Source: Paenibacillus hamazuiensis
GTDB taxonomy: Bacteria > Bacillota > Bacilli > Paenibacillales > NBRC-103111
Direction of reading: 5' to 3'
NCBI RefSeq assembly: GCF_023276405.1
Contig: NZ_JALRMO010000001.1
Coordinates: 1-64,000 of the forward strand
DNA: 64,000 bases
The position numbers were made by a program, and so were the translations under genes. The notes beneath the pieces are model-generated. The model ran no database searches and was not told the DNA's origin. It saw only the letters and a program-made list of their open reading frames with translations. Positions 1 through 8,131 of the stretch are shown piece after piece (the stretch's first letter is position 1; each line of letters starts with the position of its first letter).

Positions 1-29
1 AGCGAGCAGCTAAGGGCTGCTCGCTTTTT
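1..29 (+). terminator. Rho-independent terminator of an upstream gene
   Basis: A 10-bp perfect inverted repeat (AGCGAGCAGC / GCTGCTCGCT) with a 5-base loop is followed by a run of T. It ends a gene that lies outside the window. Confidence 0.75.
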
Positions 30-70
30 CCTGTCCAGTACGCATATTAACGATCTAGTCGCTGTGCGGT

Positions 71-196
71 TTAAGGCATAAGACTTTCTTTCAAAATCTC
101 CAATTCTTTTCTTAATTCCTCCAAAGAATTTGTTGAAGAAAGAGCTGTTATTTTGACTCGAGGAGTATTATAGCTTCCACTAAATCCCGTTTTTGT
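71..196 (-). pseudogene. Possible C-terminal remnant of an unidentified protein
   Basis: The minus strand has an open stretch of 41 codons ending in TAA at 71-73. It has no start codon before its last residues, and its upstream end is a stop (197-199). The encoded tail ends in a helix-like LEELRKELEILKESLMP and looks like a real C-terminus. No family was recognised. It may be the tail of a decayed gene, or chance. The rest of 30-313 shows no gene. Confidence 0.25.
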
Positions 197-313
197 TCAT
201 CAAGTGGAGGATCGGAGTGTTGAATGTGAACTGATTCATGGGTAAGATAGCGATACATTCGGACAAGGGAGGGGAATTATGGTCGAGCCAGCGACGGAAA
301 TTGTAACCATCAT

Positions 314-331
314 GTTGTAAGCCTTTACAAC
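314..331 (+). promoter_or_regulatory. cre-like palindrome upstream of the pectate lyase gene
   Basis: GTTGTAA-GCCT-TTACAAC is a perfect dyad 52 bases before the start codon. Its core (316-329, TGTAAGCCTTTACA) matches the CcpA operator consensus TGWAANCGNTNWCA at 13 of 14 positions, missing only the G of the central CG. This would fit carbon catabolite control of a pectinase, but that role is inferred. Another LacI-type regulator is possible. Confidence 0.45.
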
Positions 332-382
332 AGCAATGCGGGCATGGAGCATGAGATTAGACTAATAACAAGGAGGTTCCAC

Positions 383-3300
383 ATGAAAAGATGGCTAGCG
401 CTTTTTTTAAGTATGGTTCTCGGTTTGTCATTATTCGGATTGCCGATTCCCGCCGTGCACGCCGGCTATGAAGCGCTCCCGGCATTTCCGGGGGCGGAAG
501 GCTTCGGGTACGCGGCTAAAGGAGGACGCGGCGGCGAAGTGTATCATGTGAACAGCTACGAGCTCACCGGCCCGGGTACGTTCTACGATGCGCTTATGAC
601 GGCAGGCCCTACGCCGCGTACCATCGTGTTCGATATTTCCGGGGAAATTACGATCCCCCAGATTGTGGTGAAGGACAAGTCCAACATTACCATTGCCGGA
701 CAAACCGCGCCGGGGGAAGGGGTGACCATCCGCGGCAACAATATCCGCTTTGTCGGCAGCAGCGATATCGTTATTCGATACATGCGCTTCCGATTGGGCG
801 AACAAAACTTTGACGACGATACGATGTATTTTGAAGATTGCCAAAATGTCATCATCGACCACTCCTCTTTTTCGTGGGGAACCGACGAGGTGCTGTCGAT
901 CAAAAGCAAGGATTACGATCACCCGAAATCCAAAAACATTACGGTGCAATGGTCGATCATTTCGGAAGGGCTGCTCACCCACTCCATGGGCGGTCTAATC
1001 GAAATGAATACGATCACTATGCACCATAACCTGTATGCCCACAACAACGACCGCAATCCGAAAACAAAAGGCCAGATCGATTTCATCAACAACATCGTCT
1101 ACAACTGGGGCGGCTATCCCTATGTAGCCGGCGGCGAATCCGGTACCAAAGGGTACGGAAATGTGGTCGGCAACTATTTCATCGCGGGCTTAAACTCGGC
1201 GAGTCCGCAGTATGCGGTCGTGCGCGGCAATGAGAACTACAGCCTTTATCTGAAAAATAACCGCATTGACAGCAACAAAAACGGCATTCTCGACGGAACC
1301 GATACGGGGACCGGGATGATGGAGGCGGAAAGACCGAGCCTCATCGTTCCGGAGCGGTTTGAATACCCGCCGGTACATACGCAGGATCCGGAGGTCGCTT
1401 ACGAATATATTTTGGATCACTCCGGTGCGTCGCTCGTCCGGGATCAAGTCGATCAGCGCGTGGTGGAGGGCGTGCGGAATCAAACCGGCGTCATCATCGG
1501 TCACGAGAACGATGTCGGCGGATTTCCGCAGCTCGCACGTGAAAAAGCTCCGCTGGACACGGACCGAGACGGGATGCCGGATGCGTGGGAGACGGCCAAG
1601 GGGCTGAATCCGAACAATCCGGACGACCGAAACGGCGATAAAAATGGAGACGGTTACACAAACCTGGAGGATTACCTGAACGAGCTGGCCGAACCCGGCT
1701 TTCCGGCGAATTACCCGAAAACCCCGCCGGCATGGTCGGGAACGCCTTACATCCCGCCGGTCGAACCGGAGCCGGAAACTGCAGCGGAGCCGAAACCAAG
1801 CATGGATGGGAATGTAATCCGGAATGTGATCGTCAATGATAACAGCTCAAGCGGGAACACCAATGCGGCCAATTGGTCGGTTCAAGAGAATCTCCAGGCC
1901 GGAGACTACGTGGCCGGGGACCGAATGACCGGAAGCAAGCCGTACAAATTCGTTTCGATTCCGGATGAAGTGAAGGGCATGGAATGGATTCGCTCGGCGG
2001 TCGGCTCCAGAAGCTCCACAAGCGAGGATCTGCTCTCCTTCTACTTGACCGCCGATAGCGATGTGTATGTCGCGCATGATTCGAGGATCTCGCCGCGGCC
2101 GACCTGGCTCACATCGGCCTACGAAGACACGGGTTTGTTTATCGAAGATAACCAGCCGGTGCAGTATACTCTGTTTAAGAAACATTTTCCGGCAGGCTCT
2201 CACGTGGTCATGGGACCCAATAACAGCACCTCCAAAATGAATTACTTTGTCATCCTGAAGCCGACTGCGCCGAACATAGTTCCTCCCGATCAATCGCCTG
2301 CGGGGCTCGCGGGTCAATTGACCGGCGGACCGGCGGTTTCACTCAGCTGGGGACCTGTAAGCGGGGCGGGCACTTATCTGATTTACCGTTCCTCGTCGAT
2401 GGATCCTTATTTTAAAGTCGTTGGAAGCTCCACCGCCACCCCATATACGGATGCGGGCGCTAATTTCGGAGCGATTTATCATTACAAAGTGTCCGCGCTG
2501 AATGCCGGCGGCGAATCCCCGCATTCTCAGGCAGTGGAAGTGCGAGCGTTCGATGCATCGAAGCCCGTTCCGCCGGCGCCGGCGGATTTGCGGGTTACAG
2601 CGGCGAGAAGTCTTTCCGTGGCACTCGCATGGGCGCCGGTGGAGGACGCCGTCAGCTACGGGATTTACAGGTCCGCCGCTCCGAACGGTGCGTATGAGAG
2701 AGTGGGCAGCGCGTCTACCGCGGCATATACCGATAAAACGGTAAATCCGTCCACGACCTATTATTATAAAGTTACGACGATGGCGGCAGGCGGGGAATCC
2801 GCAGCGTCCGGCAGCGTAGGCGCAACGACGAAACCGCCGGTTGTCGCCCCGCAAGCGCCGACAGGTTTGTCCGCGACCGCCGTCTCGACCTCCTCGTTCG
2901 GGATGAAATGGAATCCGGTCGATCAGGCGGAACGATATGGGATTTATAGAAAGGGCAGCGGTGACACCGGCTTCACCCGAATCGGCAGCACGGACGTCCC
3001 TTCCTATGTCGATCGCAGCATTAGCGCGGATCGCACGGGCTACAGCTACAAAGTAACGGCGGAGAACGAGATGGGCGAATCGGCATCGTCGGACGAATTG
3101 ACGATGGCCATGCCGCTGCCGGGAACACCGACGGATCTTTTTGCCGGATTGGCGGGCGAAACGTTCGTCGGACTCATCTGGACATCCCATGGCGGAGCGG
3201 TTCAATACAATGTTTACAGGGAATTCGCGGGCGAACCGGCTCAATATGTGGGATTTGCCAAGGTGGATACGTACTACGACCGGACGGCCGAACCGGGAAC

Positions 3301-4147
3301 GGAATATACCTACTTCGTCCGAGCGAAAAACGCCAGCGGGGAATCGGAGCCGTCCAATCGCGTTACGGTCAGAACGAAGCCGAAGGACGCGACGCCCCCG
3401 GTAACGACAACCGATGCCAAGATGGGCTGGCAAAATACGGCTCAAATCGTCAATTTGACCGCTTTCGACGCCGAAGGCTCAGCAGTATCGACCTATTACA
3501 GCGTAGACGATGCTCCGTATGCACCCGGGAACCGGGCCGAGATCAGCGGGGAAGGGGTGCACACGCTTCGTTTCTACAGCGTTGATGCGGCGGGGAACAA
3601 GGAAGCCGTCCGGTCGGTAACCGTGAGCATCGATCTCACCGGACCGGCGATTGCACCGACCGTCATCCAATCGGTCTATCATCCGGATGCCGTGAGCATC
3701 CCGTTCCAAATTACGGATGCGCTGAGCGGTGTTGACCGCATGGAAGCGACCCTCGACGGCAAGGCGGCGAGCCTGCCGATTACGGCGGCGCCGTATACCT
3801 TGTCGATCGGCGAGCACTCGATTGATGTTAAGGCGGTCGACCATGCCGGCAACGTCACCGTTCAGCATACGATACTGAACGTCGTAATGAATCGCGATTA
3901 CCTGGATGAAGCGCTGAAAGCGGCAAGGGATCAAGGCCTTATCTCGAATCATGGCGTGCTGAACAGCTTGCTGGCCAAGGTGAGCCGGATTCAAATGGAA
4001 ACCGATACAAAGAAAATTGTTAACGGCTTGAATGCTTTGGAAAACGAAGTGTCCGCACAAGCGGGCAAACAGATCGATGCGACATTCGCGCAGCATCTGC
4101 TGGCCGATCTTGCTTATCTGAAAAATCAAGCCGGCACGCAGCCATGA
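383..4147 (+). CDS. Secreted multi-domain pectate lyase (PL1-like) with Fn3 modules
   Basis: A secreted 1254-residue enzyme expected to cleave pectate by beta-elimination outside the cell. The ATG at 383 follows AAGGAGG (370-376), so a start further upstream is unlikely. Residues 1-27 form a signal peptide cut after VHA. Residues about 30-400 are a right-handed beta-helix of PL1 type, including IDHSSFSWGTDE. Residues about 392-435 carry two Asp-rich calcium loops (DTDRDGMPDAWE and NGDKNGDG) of thrombospondin-3/dockerin type. An unassigned domain lies at about 475-630. Four Fn3-like repeats cover about 634-1003, and two Ig-like/OmpL47-type segments cover about 1004-1170. The last 80 residues are helical and resemble the FIMAH domain. 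No LPXTG or SLH anchor is visible. It is followed by its own terminator and then by a CUT1 importer that probably takes up the released oligogalacturonides. Confidence 0.88.
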   Translation: MKRWLALFLSMVLGLSLFGLPIPAVHAGYEALPAFPGAEGFGYAAKGGRGGEVYHVNSYELTGPGTFYDALMTAGPTPRTIVFDISGEITIPQIVVKDKSNITIAGQTAPGEGVTIRGNNIRFVGSSDIVIRYMRFRLGEQNFDDDTMYFEDCQNVIIDHSSFSWGTDEVLSIKSKDYDHPKSKNITVQWSIISEGLLTHSMGGLIEMNTITMHHNLYAHNNDRNPKTKGQIDFINNIVYNWGGYPYVAGGESGTKGYGNVVGNYFIAGLNSASPQYAVVRGNENYSLYLKNNRIDSNKNGILDGTDTGTGMMEAERPSLIVPERFEYPPVHTQDPEVAYEYILDHSGASLVRDQVDQRVVEGVRNQTGVIIGHENDVGGFPQLAREKAPLDTDRDGMPDAWETAKGLNPNNPDDRNGDKNGDGYTNLEDYLNELAEPGFPANYPKTPPAWSGTPYIPPVEPEPETAAEPKPSMDGNVIRNVIVNDNSSSGNTNAANWSVQENLQAGDYVAGDRMTGSKPYKFVSIPDEVKGMEWIRSAVGSRSSTSEDLLSFYLTADSDVYVAHDSRISPRPTWLTSAYEDTGLFIEDNQPVQYTLFKKHFPAGSHVVMGPNNSTSKMNYFVILKPTAPNIVPPDQSPAGLAGQLTGGPAVSLSWGPVSGAGTYLIYRSSSMDPYFKVVGSSTATPYTDAGANFGAIYHYKVSALNAGGESPHSQAVEVRAFDASKPVPPAPADLRVTAARSLSVALAWAPVEDAVSYGIYRSAAPNGAYERVGSASTAAYTDKTVNPSTTYYYKVTTMAAGGESAASGSVGATTKPPVVAPQAPTGLSATAVSTSSFGMKWNPVDQAERYGIYRKGSGDTGFTRIGSTDVPSYVDRSISADRTGYSYKVTAENEMGESASSDELTMAMPLPGTPTDLFAGLAGETFVGLIWTSHGGAVQYNVYREFAGEPAQYVGFAKVDTYYDRTAEPGTEYTYFVRAKNASGESEPSNRVTVRTKPKDATPPVTTTDAKMGWQNTAQIVNLTAFDAEGSAVSTYYSVDDAPYAPGNRAEISGEGVHTLRFYSVDAAGNKEAVRSVTVSIDLTGPAIAPTVIQSVYHPDAVSIPFQITDALSGVDRMEATLDGKAASLPITAAPYTLSIGEHSIDVKAVDHAGNVTVQHTILNVVMNRDYLDEALKAARDQGLISNHGVLNSLLAKVSRIQMETDTKKIVNGLNALENEVSAQAGKQIDATFAQHLLADLAYLKNQAGTQP

Positions 4148-4234
4148 AACAACAGCCTGCCGCGAGGATCGTTCTCTAGAACGATCCCGCCGCGCGGCTT
4201 CCATCTCACCTGAGATCGAACTAACGTTCCGACA

Positions 4235-4273
4235 CGACTGCTCCCGATACGCCAATCGGGAGCAGTCGTTTTT
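4235..4273 (+). terminator. Rho-independent terminator after the pectate lyase gene
   Basis: A 14-bp stem (CGACTGCTCCCGAT / ATCGGGAGCAGTCG) is followed directly by five T. It separates the lyase transcript from the importer genes. Confidence 0.85.
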
Positions 4274-4522
4274 GTAGTGCGCGCAACCAACCGATCCTCC
4301 ACACAACCAACCACTTCGCCAAACCGGTATAGCATTTCCTTGCAAAAGCCGCTGTTCGCCCGTTATTCCCGACTTCTTGGCATCAACGATTTCCGGGCGG
4401 CATACACAAATCGGATAAATGCCTTGAAATATTTTTTGTGCATGATCTGGAGGATTGAACGATTGTCCAAGGGGGCGGGAGCCATTATGATGACGTTATC
4501 GAAAACGAAGGAGGTTTGCGGC

Positions 4523-5491
4523 GTGGCGGAAGCGTATATCCATAAGAAGACCGGTTCTACAAAGGCGCCGGCGGAGAAAGCGCATTCAACCTTGCATCTT
4601 TATATCAATAATGTGAAAAAACATTGGATGCTGTATGTGATGGTTCTTCCCGGGCTGCTGTTTTATCTTGTTTTCAAATACGTGCCCTTGGCGGGAAGCG
4701 CGATCGCTTTCCAGAAATATCAAATATTTAAAGGAATGATGGGCAGCGAATGGGTCGGGTTGGACAACTTTAAATTCATCTTTACGTATCGGGATTTCTA
4801 CCATGTGCTGAGAAATACGGCGACCATCGCTTTGTATCATTTGGTTTTCGGCTTTCCGGCGCCGATCGTTCTGGCCCTTCTCCTGAATGAACTCCGAATC
4901 GTGCTGGCCAAACGGGTCATTCAAAGCTTGTTTTATCTTCCGCATTTTTTATCATGGGTCGTTGTCGGAGGGATCGTGTTTGAACTGTTATCGGCTCAAG
5001 GCATGGCCAACATGATCCGGGGGTGGCTTGGTCTCGAACCGATCCTCTTTATGCAGGAGCAGGCCTACTTCCGTACCATCGTTGTCCTTTCGGGCATTTG
5101 GAAAGAGGTCGGCTGGGGAACGATCATTTATCTAGCCGCAATTGCCGGCATTAATCCGAATCTGTATGAAGCGGCGGTGATGGACGGCGCGGGCCGCTGG
5201 CAGCAAACGATGCATATTACGCTCCCGGCCATGTTCCCGACCATTCTGGTGCTTTTCTTGCTTAACATCGGCAACTTCCTGGAGCTCGGCTTCGATCAGA
5301 TCTACAACCTGCTGACGCCCATGACGTATTCGGTCGGCGATATTATCGAAACCTATGTTTACCGGTCAGGGGTTCTGCAGGGACAATACAGCGTAACGAC
5401 CGCCATCGGGTTATTCCAGTCCGTCATCGGATTCGTGCTGCTGTGGGTTTTCAACCGGATGGCTCGAAAAACAGAACAGGGGTTATGGTAA
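4523..5491 (+). CDS. CUT1 ABC importer permease, LplB-type
   Basis: Inner-membrane permease of a carbohydrate importer, 322 residues. The GTG at 4523 follows a perfect AAGGAGG (4508-4514) by 8 bases. The open frame extends further upstream but has no comparable ribosome site. About six membrane segments are seen. The ATPase-contacting EAA loop reads EAAVMDGAGRWQQTMHITLP. The LplB family pairs with a YtcP-type permease, which is the next gene (1-base overlap, TAATG), and with a large LplA-type lipoprotein, which follows. No ATPase gene is nearby, so it probably shares a multitask ATPase such as MsmX. The position after a pectate lyase suggests unsaturated oligogalacturonides as substrate (inferred). 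Confidence 0.88.
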   Translation: MAEAYIHKKTGSTKAPAEKAHSTLHLYINNVKKHWMLYVMVLPGLLFYLVFKYVPLAGSAIAFQKYQIFKGMMGSEWVGLDNFKFIFTYRDFYHVLRNTATIALYHLVFGFPAPIVLALLLNELRIVLAKRVIQSLFYLPHFLSWVVVGGIVFELLSAQGMANMIRGWLGLEPILFMQEQAYFRTIVVLSGIWKEVGWGTIIYLAAIAGINPNLYEAAVMDGAGRWQQTMHITLPAMFPTILVLFLLNIGNFLELGFDQIYNLLTPMTYSVGDIIETYVYRSGVLQGQYSVTTAIGLFQSVIGFVLLWVFNRMARKTEQGLW

Positions 5492-6360
5492 TGAAACAAA
5501 CAGCGGGAGAGAAAATATTTCAAATGATCAACTATTTGCTGCTGGCCGCCGCGTCCGCAACGATGCTGATGCCTTTGGTGCACCTTCTGGCCGTATCCTT
5601 AAGTTCCCCGATTGCCGCGGACTCGAAATTGGTGTTCATGCTCCCCGTGGAGTTTACGACGGCATCGTGGGTTCACATTTTTCAAAACAAAGGCTTATGG
5701 AGCTCTTTCGGCATTACGGTTTATATTACGATAATAGGCACGCTGCTCAGCATGCTGTTTTCGGTGCTCACGGCGTATCCTTTGGCCCACAAGGAGTTTC
5801 TCGCGCGCAAGCCGATCATGCTGGGCATTATCGTGACGATGATTTTCAACGCGCCGCTGATCCCGTTTTTCCTGACGGTTCGCGAGCTGGGGATGATGAA
5901 TTCGCTGTGGTCCTTGATTCTTCCCGGATTGATCGGGACGTTCAATATGATCATCATCCGCACCTTTTTTATGGGGCTGCCTTCGGAGCTGTACGACTCC
6001 GCCCGTATCGACGGCTGCAATGACGCCGGAGTGCTGTTCCGCATCTATTTGCCGCTCTCGAAGCCGGTTTTGGCGACAGTCAGCTTGTTTTACGCCGTAG
6101 GGTATTGGAATACGTTCCAGCGCGCGGTCTTGTTCATTCGCAACCCGCAAAAATGGCCGCTGCAGGTAAAGCTTCGCGCCTACCTGACGTCGCCCGAGGA
6201 GCTTGCGTCCGTCAACCTGGCGCTGGGCGATTACGATTTTAATACGACGACGCTGAAGGCCGCCACCATTTTATTCGCGACGATTCCGATCGTTCTGGTG
6301 TATCCTTATTTGCAAAAGTATTTTGTCAAAGGCTCCATGCTGGGATCGCTCAAGGAATAG
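5491..6360 (+). CDS. CUT1 ABC importer permease, YtcP/CarB-type
   Basis: Second permease of the pectin-locus importer, 289 residues from the ATG at 5491, whose first base is the last base of the previous stop codon. An in-frame ATG at 5485 is possible. About six membrane helices are visible. The EAA loop (YDSARIDGCNDAGVLFRIYL) lies in the second half. The C-terminus LQKYFVKGSMLGSLKE is typical of the YtcP family. It should form a heterodimeric channel with the permease at 4523. Confidence 0.88.
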   Translation: MKQTAGEKIFQMINYLLLAAASATMLMPLVHLLAVSLSSPIAADSKLVFMLPVEFTTASWVHIFQNKGLWSSFGITVYITIIGTLLSMLFSVLTAYPLAHKEFLARKPIMLGIIVTMIFNAPLIPFFLTVRELGMMNSLWSLILPGLIGTFNMIIIRTFFMGLPSELYDSARIDGCNDAGVLFRIYLPLSKPVLATVSLFYAVGYWNTFQRAVLFIRNPQKWPLQVKLRAYLTSPEELASVNLALGDYDFNTTTLKAATILFATIPIVLVYPYLQKYFVKGSMLGSLKE

Positions 6361-6436
6361 CCGTAACCCGGTATTAAGCTACAAAATCAGCTTGATATAT
6401 ATATGAAACAAAGCCAAAAAGGGAGGAAATCCAAAC

Positions 6437-7981
6437 ATGACCCAACGCATACTCCGCAAATCGGCGGCCTGGTCAGCGCTGATCGCGATTGCCGCGACAA
6501 CGGCCCTCGCCGGCTGCTCCGGTGCAAAGGAGAATGGTTCCGGTTCCGAGACCATCACTCCGGACGGCGCGCCCGTTCAAGTTAAAGTGTTCAAAAGCCA
6601 TATGGGAGTCGGAGCGATTCCGGACAGCAATAACCCGCATGTGAAATATGTTGCCGAGAAGACGGGAGTCGAATATCAGCTGATGACCACCCCTCCCGGC
6701 TCGGAGCCGGCGGAATACTTGAATCTGCTGATCGCCTCGGAGGATTTGCCGGACATTCTTCGTCCGATCGGGGGCATCGAGCAAACTTTGATTCAGCAAG
6801 GAGGCGCCTTGGCGCTGGACGATCTGCTTCCGAAATACGCTCCGAACGTATGGAAGAACATTCCGAAGGAGGCTTGGGACATCGTACGCTCCGCTTCGCC
6901 GGACGGCCATATCTACTACGTGCCCAAGGTGTTTCTCGTTCCCGAGCGGGCGCCGCTGATTCGCAAGGACTGGCTGGACAAGCTGGGGCTCCCGATGCCG
7001 AAGACGGCGGAAGAGTACAAAGAGGTGCTGCGTGCTTTTCGCGACAAGGATCCGAACGGCAACGGGAAAAAGGACGAGCTGCCGACCTCGGGCCGGGAGT
7101 TCGGAAAATGGATGGATCACCTCTTCGGCATGTACGGCGTGGCGATGTGGGAAGGCAGCCCGGAGTGGGACATTTATGACGGAAAACTGCAGTATGCCGG
7201 AGTGACCCCGAACATGAAGGCCGCGATCGTATACATTCGCGACTTGTACAAGGAGAAGCTGCTGGACAACGAGACCTTCTTGAACAAGGGGGACGTGTGG
7301 CAGGCCAAAATCAACAATAACCTCGTGGGCAGCTGGTATCACCTTCCGGCCAACCTGCGCGACCGCGTCAATGCGATGAGGAAGACAGCTCCGGACGCAT
7401 ATGTGGTGGGGATGCCGGTGCCGAAGGTCGAAGGCTTTAAAGGTTTTGTCACGCAAAAGAGCATGGGCGAGCCCGAGTGGATCATCCCGCTTGCCCGCAA
7501 AAACAAAGCGGAGGCCTCCCTCAAGCTGCTGGACTTTTTCTACGATGAGAAAAACGACGAATTCATTCGTTATGGAATCGAAGGCTTGCAGCACAAGGTG
7601 GAGAACGGTAAGAAGGTGCTGCTTCCGCCGGAGGACAGCCGCCCGCTCGCGCTCGGCATGCGGAATCTGACTACGAAGGAGGATATGGACGTCCGCATCA
7701 AGGAAACGATTCCTGAGGATATGCAGAAGATGGTCCAGGACATCTTCGCGGTTAACACCGCCGACGCCCGCCGGATCGCCGGAGACGGCCTGCCGAGCAC
7801 CGTATACGACGGCTTCCCGGATATTCAATCGCACAAGCTGTTCCAGGAATATTTGGCCAAAATTGTAATCGGCGACTGGCCGCTCGAGAAATTCGACGAG
7901 TTCGTAGACCGCTGGAACAAATCAGGCGGCGAAACCGTGACGAAGCGCGCTCAGGAATGGTACGCGAAGGTTAAGAAATAA
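6437..7981 (+). CDS. Extracellular solute-binding lipoprotein, LplA-type
   Basis: A 514-residue substrate receptor anchored to the outer face of the membrane. The ATG follows GGGAGG by about 10 bases. The signal peptide ends in the lipobox LAGC, so Cys27 would be lipidated. The calcium-like loop DPNGNGKKDE near residue 213 is typical of these large Bacillus-type sugar-binding lipoproteins. It is 76 bases downstream of the second permease and belongs to the same importer. Ligand specificity cannot be read from the sequence. Pectin oligomers are the likely guess from the neighbouring lyase. Confidence 0.88.
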   Translation: MTQRILRKSAAWSALIAIAATTALAGCSGAKENGSGSETITPDGAPVQVKVFKSHMGVGAIPDSNNPHVKYVAEKTGVEYQLMTTPPGSEPAEYLNLLIASEDLPDILRPIGGIEQTLIQQGGALALDDLLPKYAPNVWKNIPKEAWDIVRSASPDGHIYYVPKVFLVPERAPLIRKDWLDKLGLPMPKTAEEYKEVLRAFRDKDPNGNGKKDELPTSGREFGKWMDHLFGMYGVAMWEGSPEWDIYDGKLQYAGVTPNMKAAIVYIRDLYKEKLLDNETFLNKGDVWQAKINNNLVGSWYHLPANLRDRVNAMRKTAPDAYVVGMPVPKVEGFKGFVTQKSMGEPEWIIPLARKNKAEASLKLLDFFYDEKNDEFIRYGIEGLQHKVENGKKVLLPPEDSRPLALGMRNLTTKEDMDVRIKETIPEDMQKMVQDIFAVNTADARRIAGDGLPSTVYDGFPDIQSHKLFQEYLAKIVIGDWPLEKFDEFVDRWNKSGGETVTKRAQEWYAKVKK

Positions 7982-8131
7982 CAGTCGTTTGGAAGAGCGG
8001 TGAAAAAGAGCGAAGGGGATGGATTTTTGCCGGAGAAGCGTTAGCTTCCGCGCAGGAGAGGCCATGCGTGTCTTGGGGGATGAATCGCGTTATAATGGTT
8101 AAGATATCCGGCATAAGGTGGGAAGAAATTC

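Noticed and set aside
2339-3445. 368-codon open frame on the minus strand inside the pectate lyase gene
   Set aside because: It is antisense to a well supported gene, Arg/His-rich, without a ribosome site or recognisable domain. A frame shadow.
6473-7834. 453-codon minus-strand open frame inside the solute-binding gene
   Set aside because: Shadow of the real gene, with no recognisable motif and composition typical of antisense frames.
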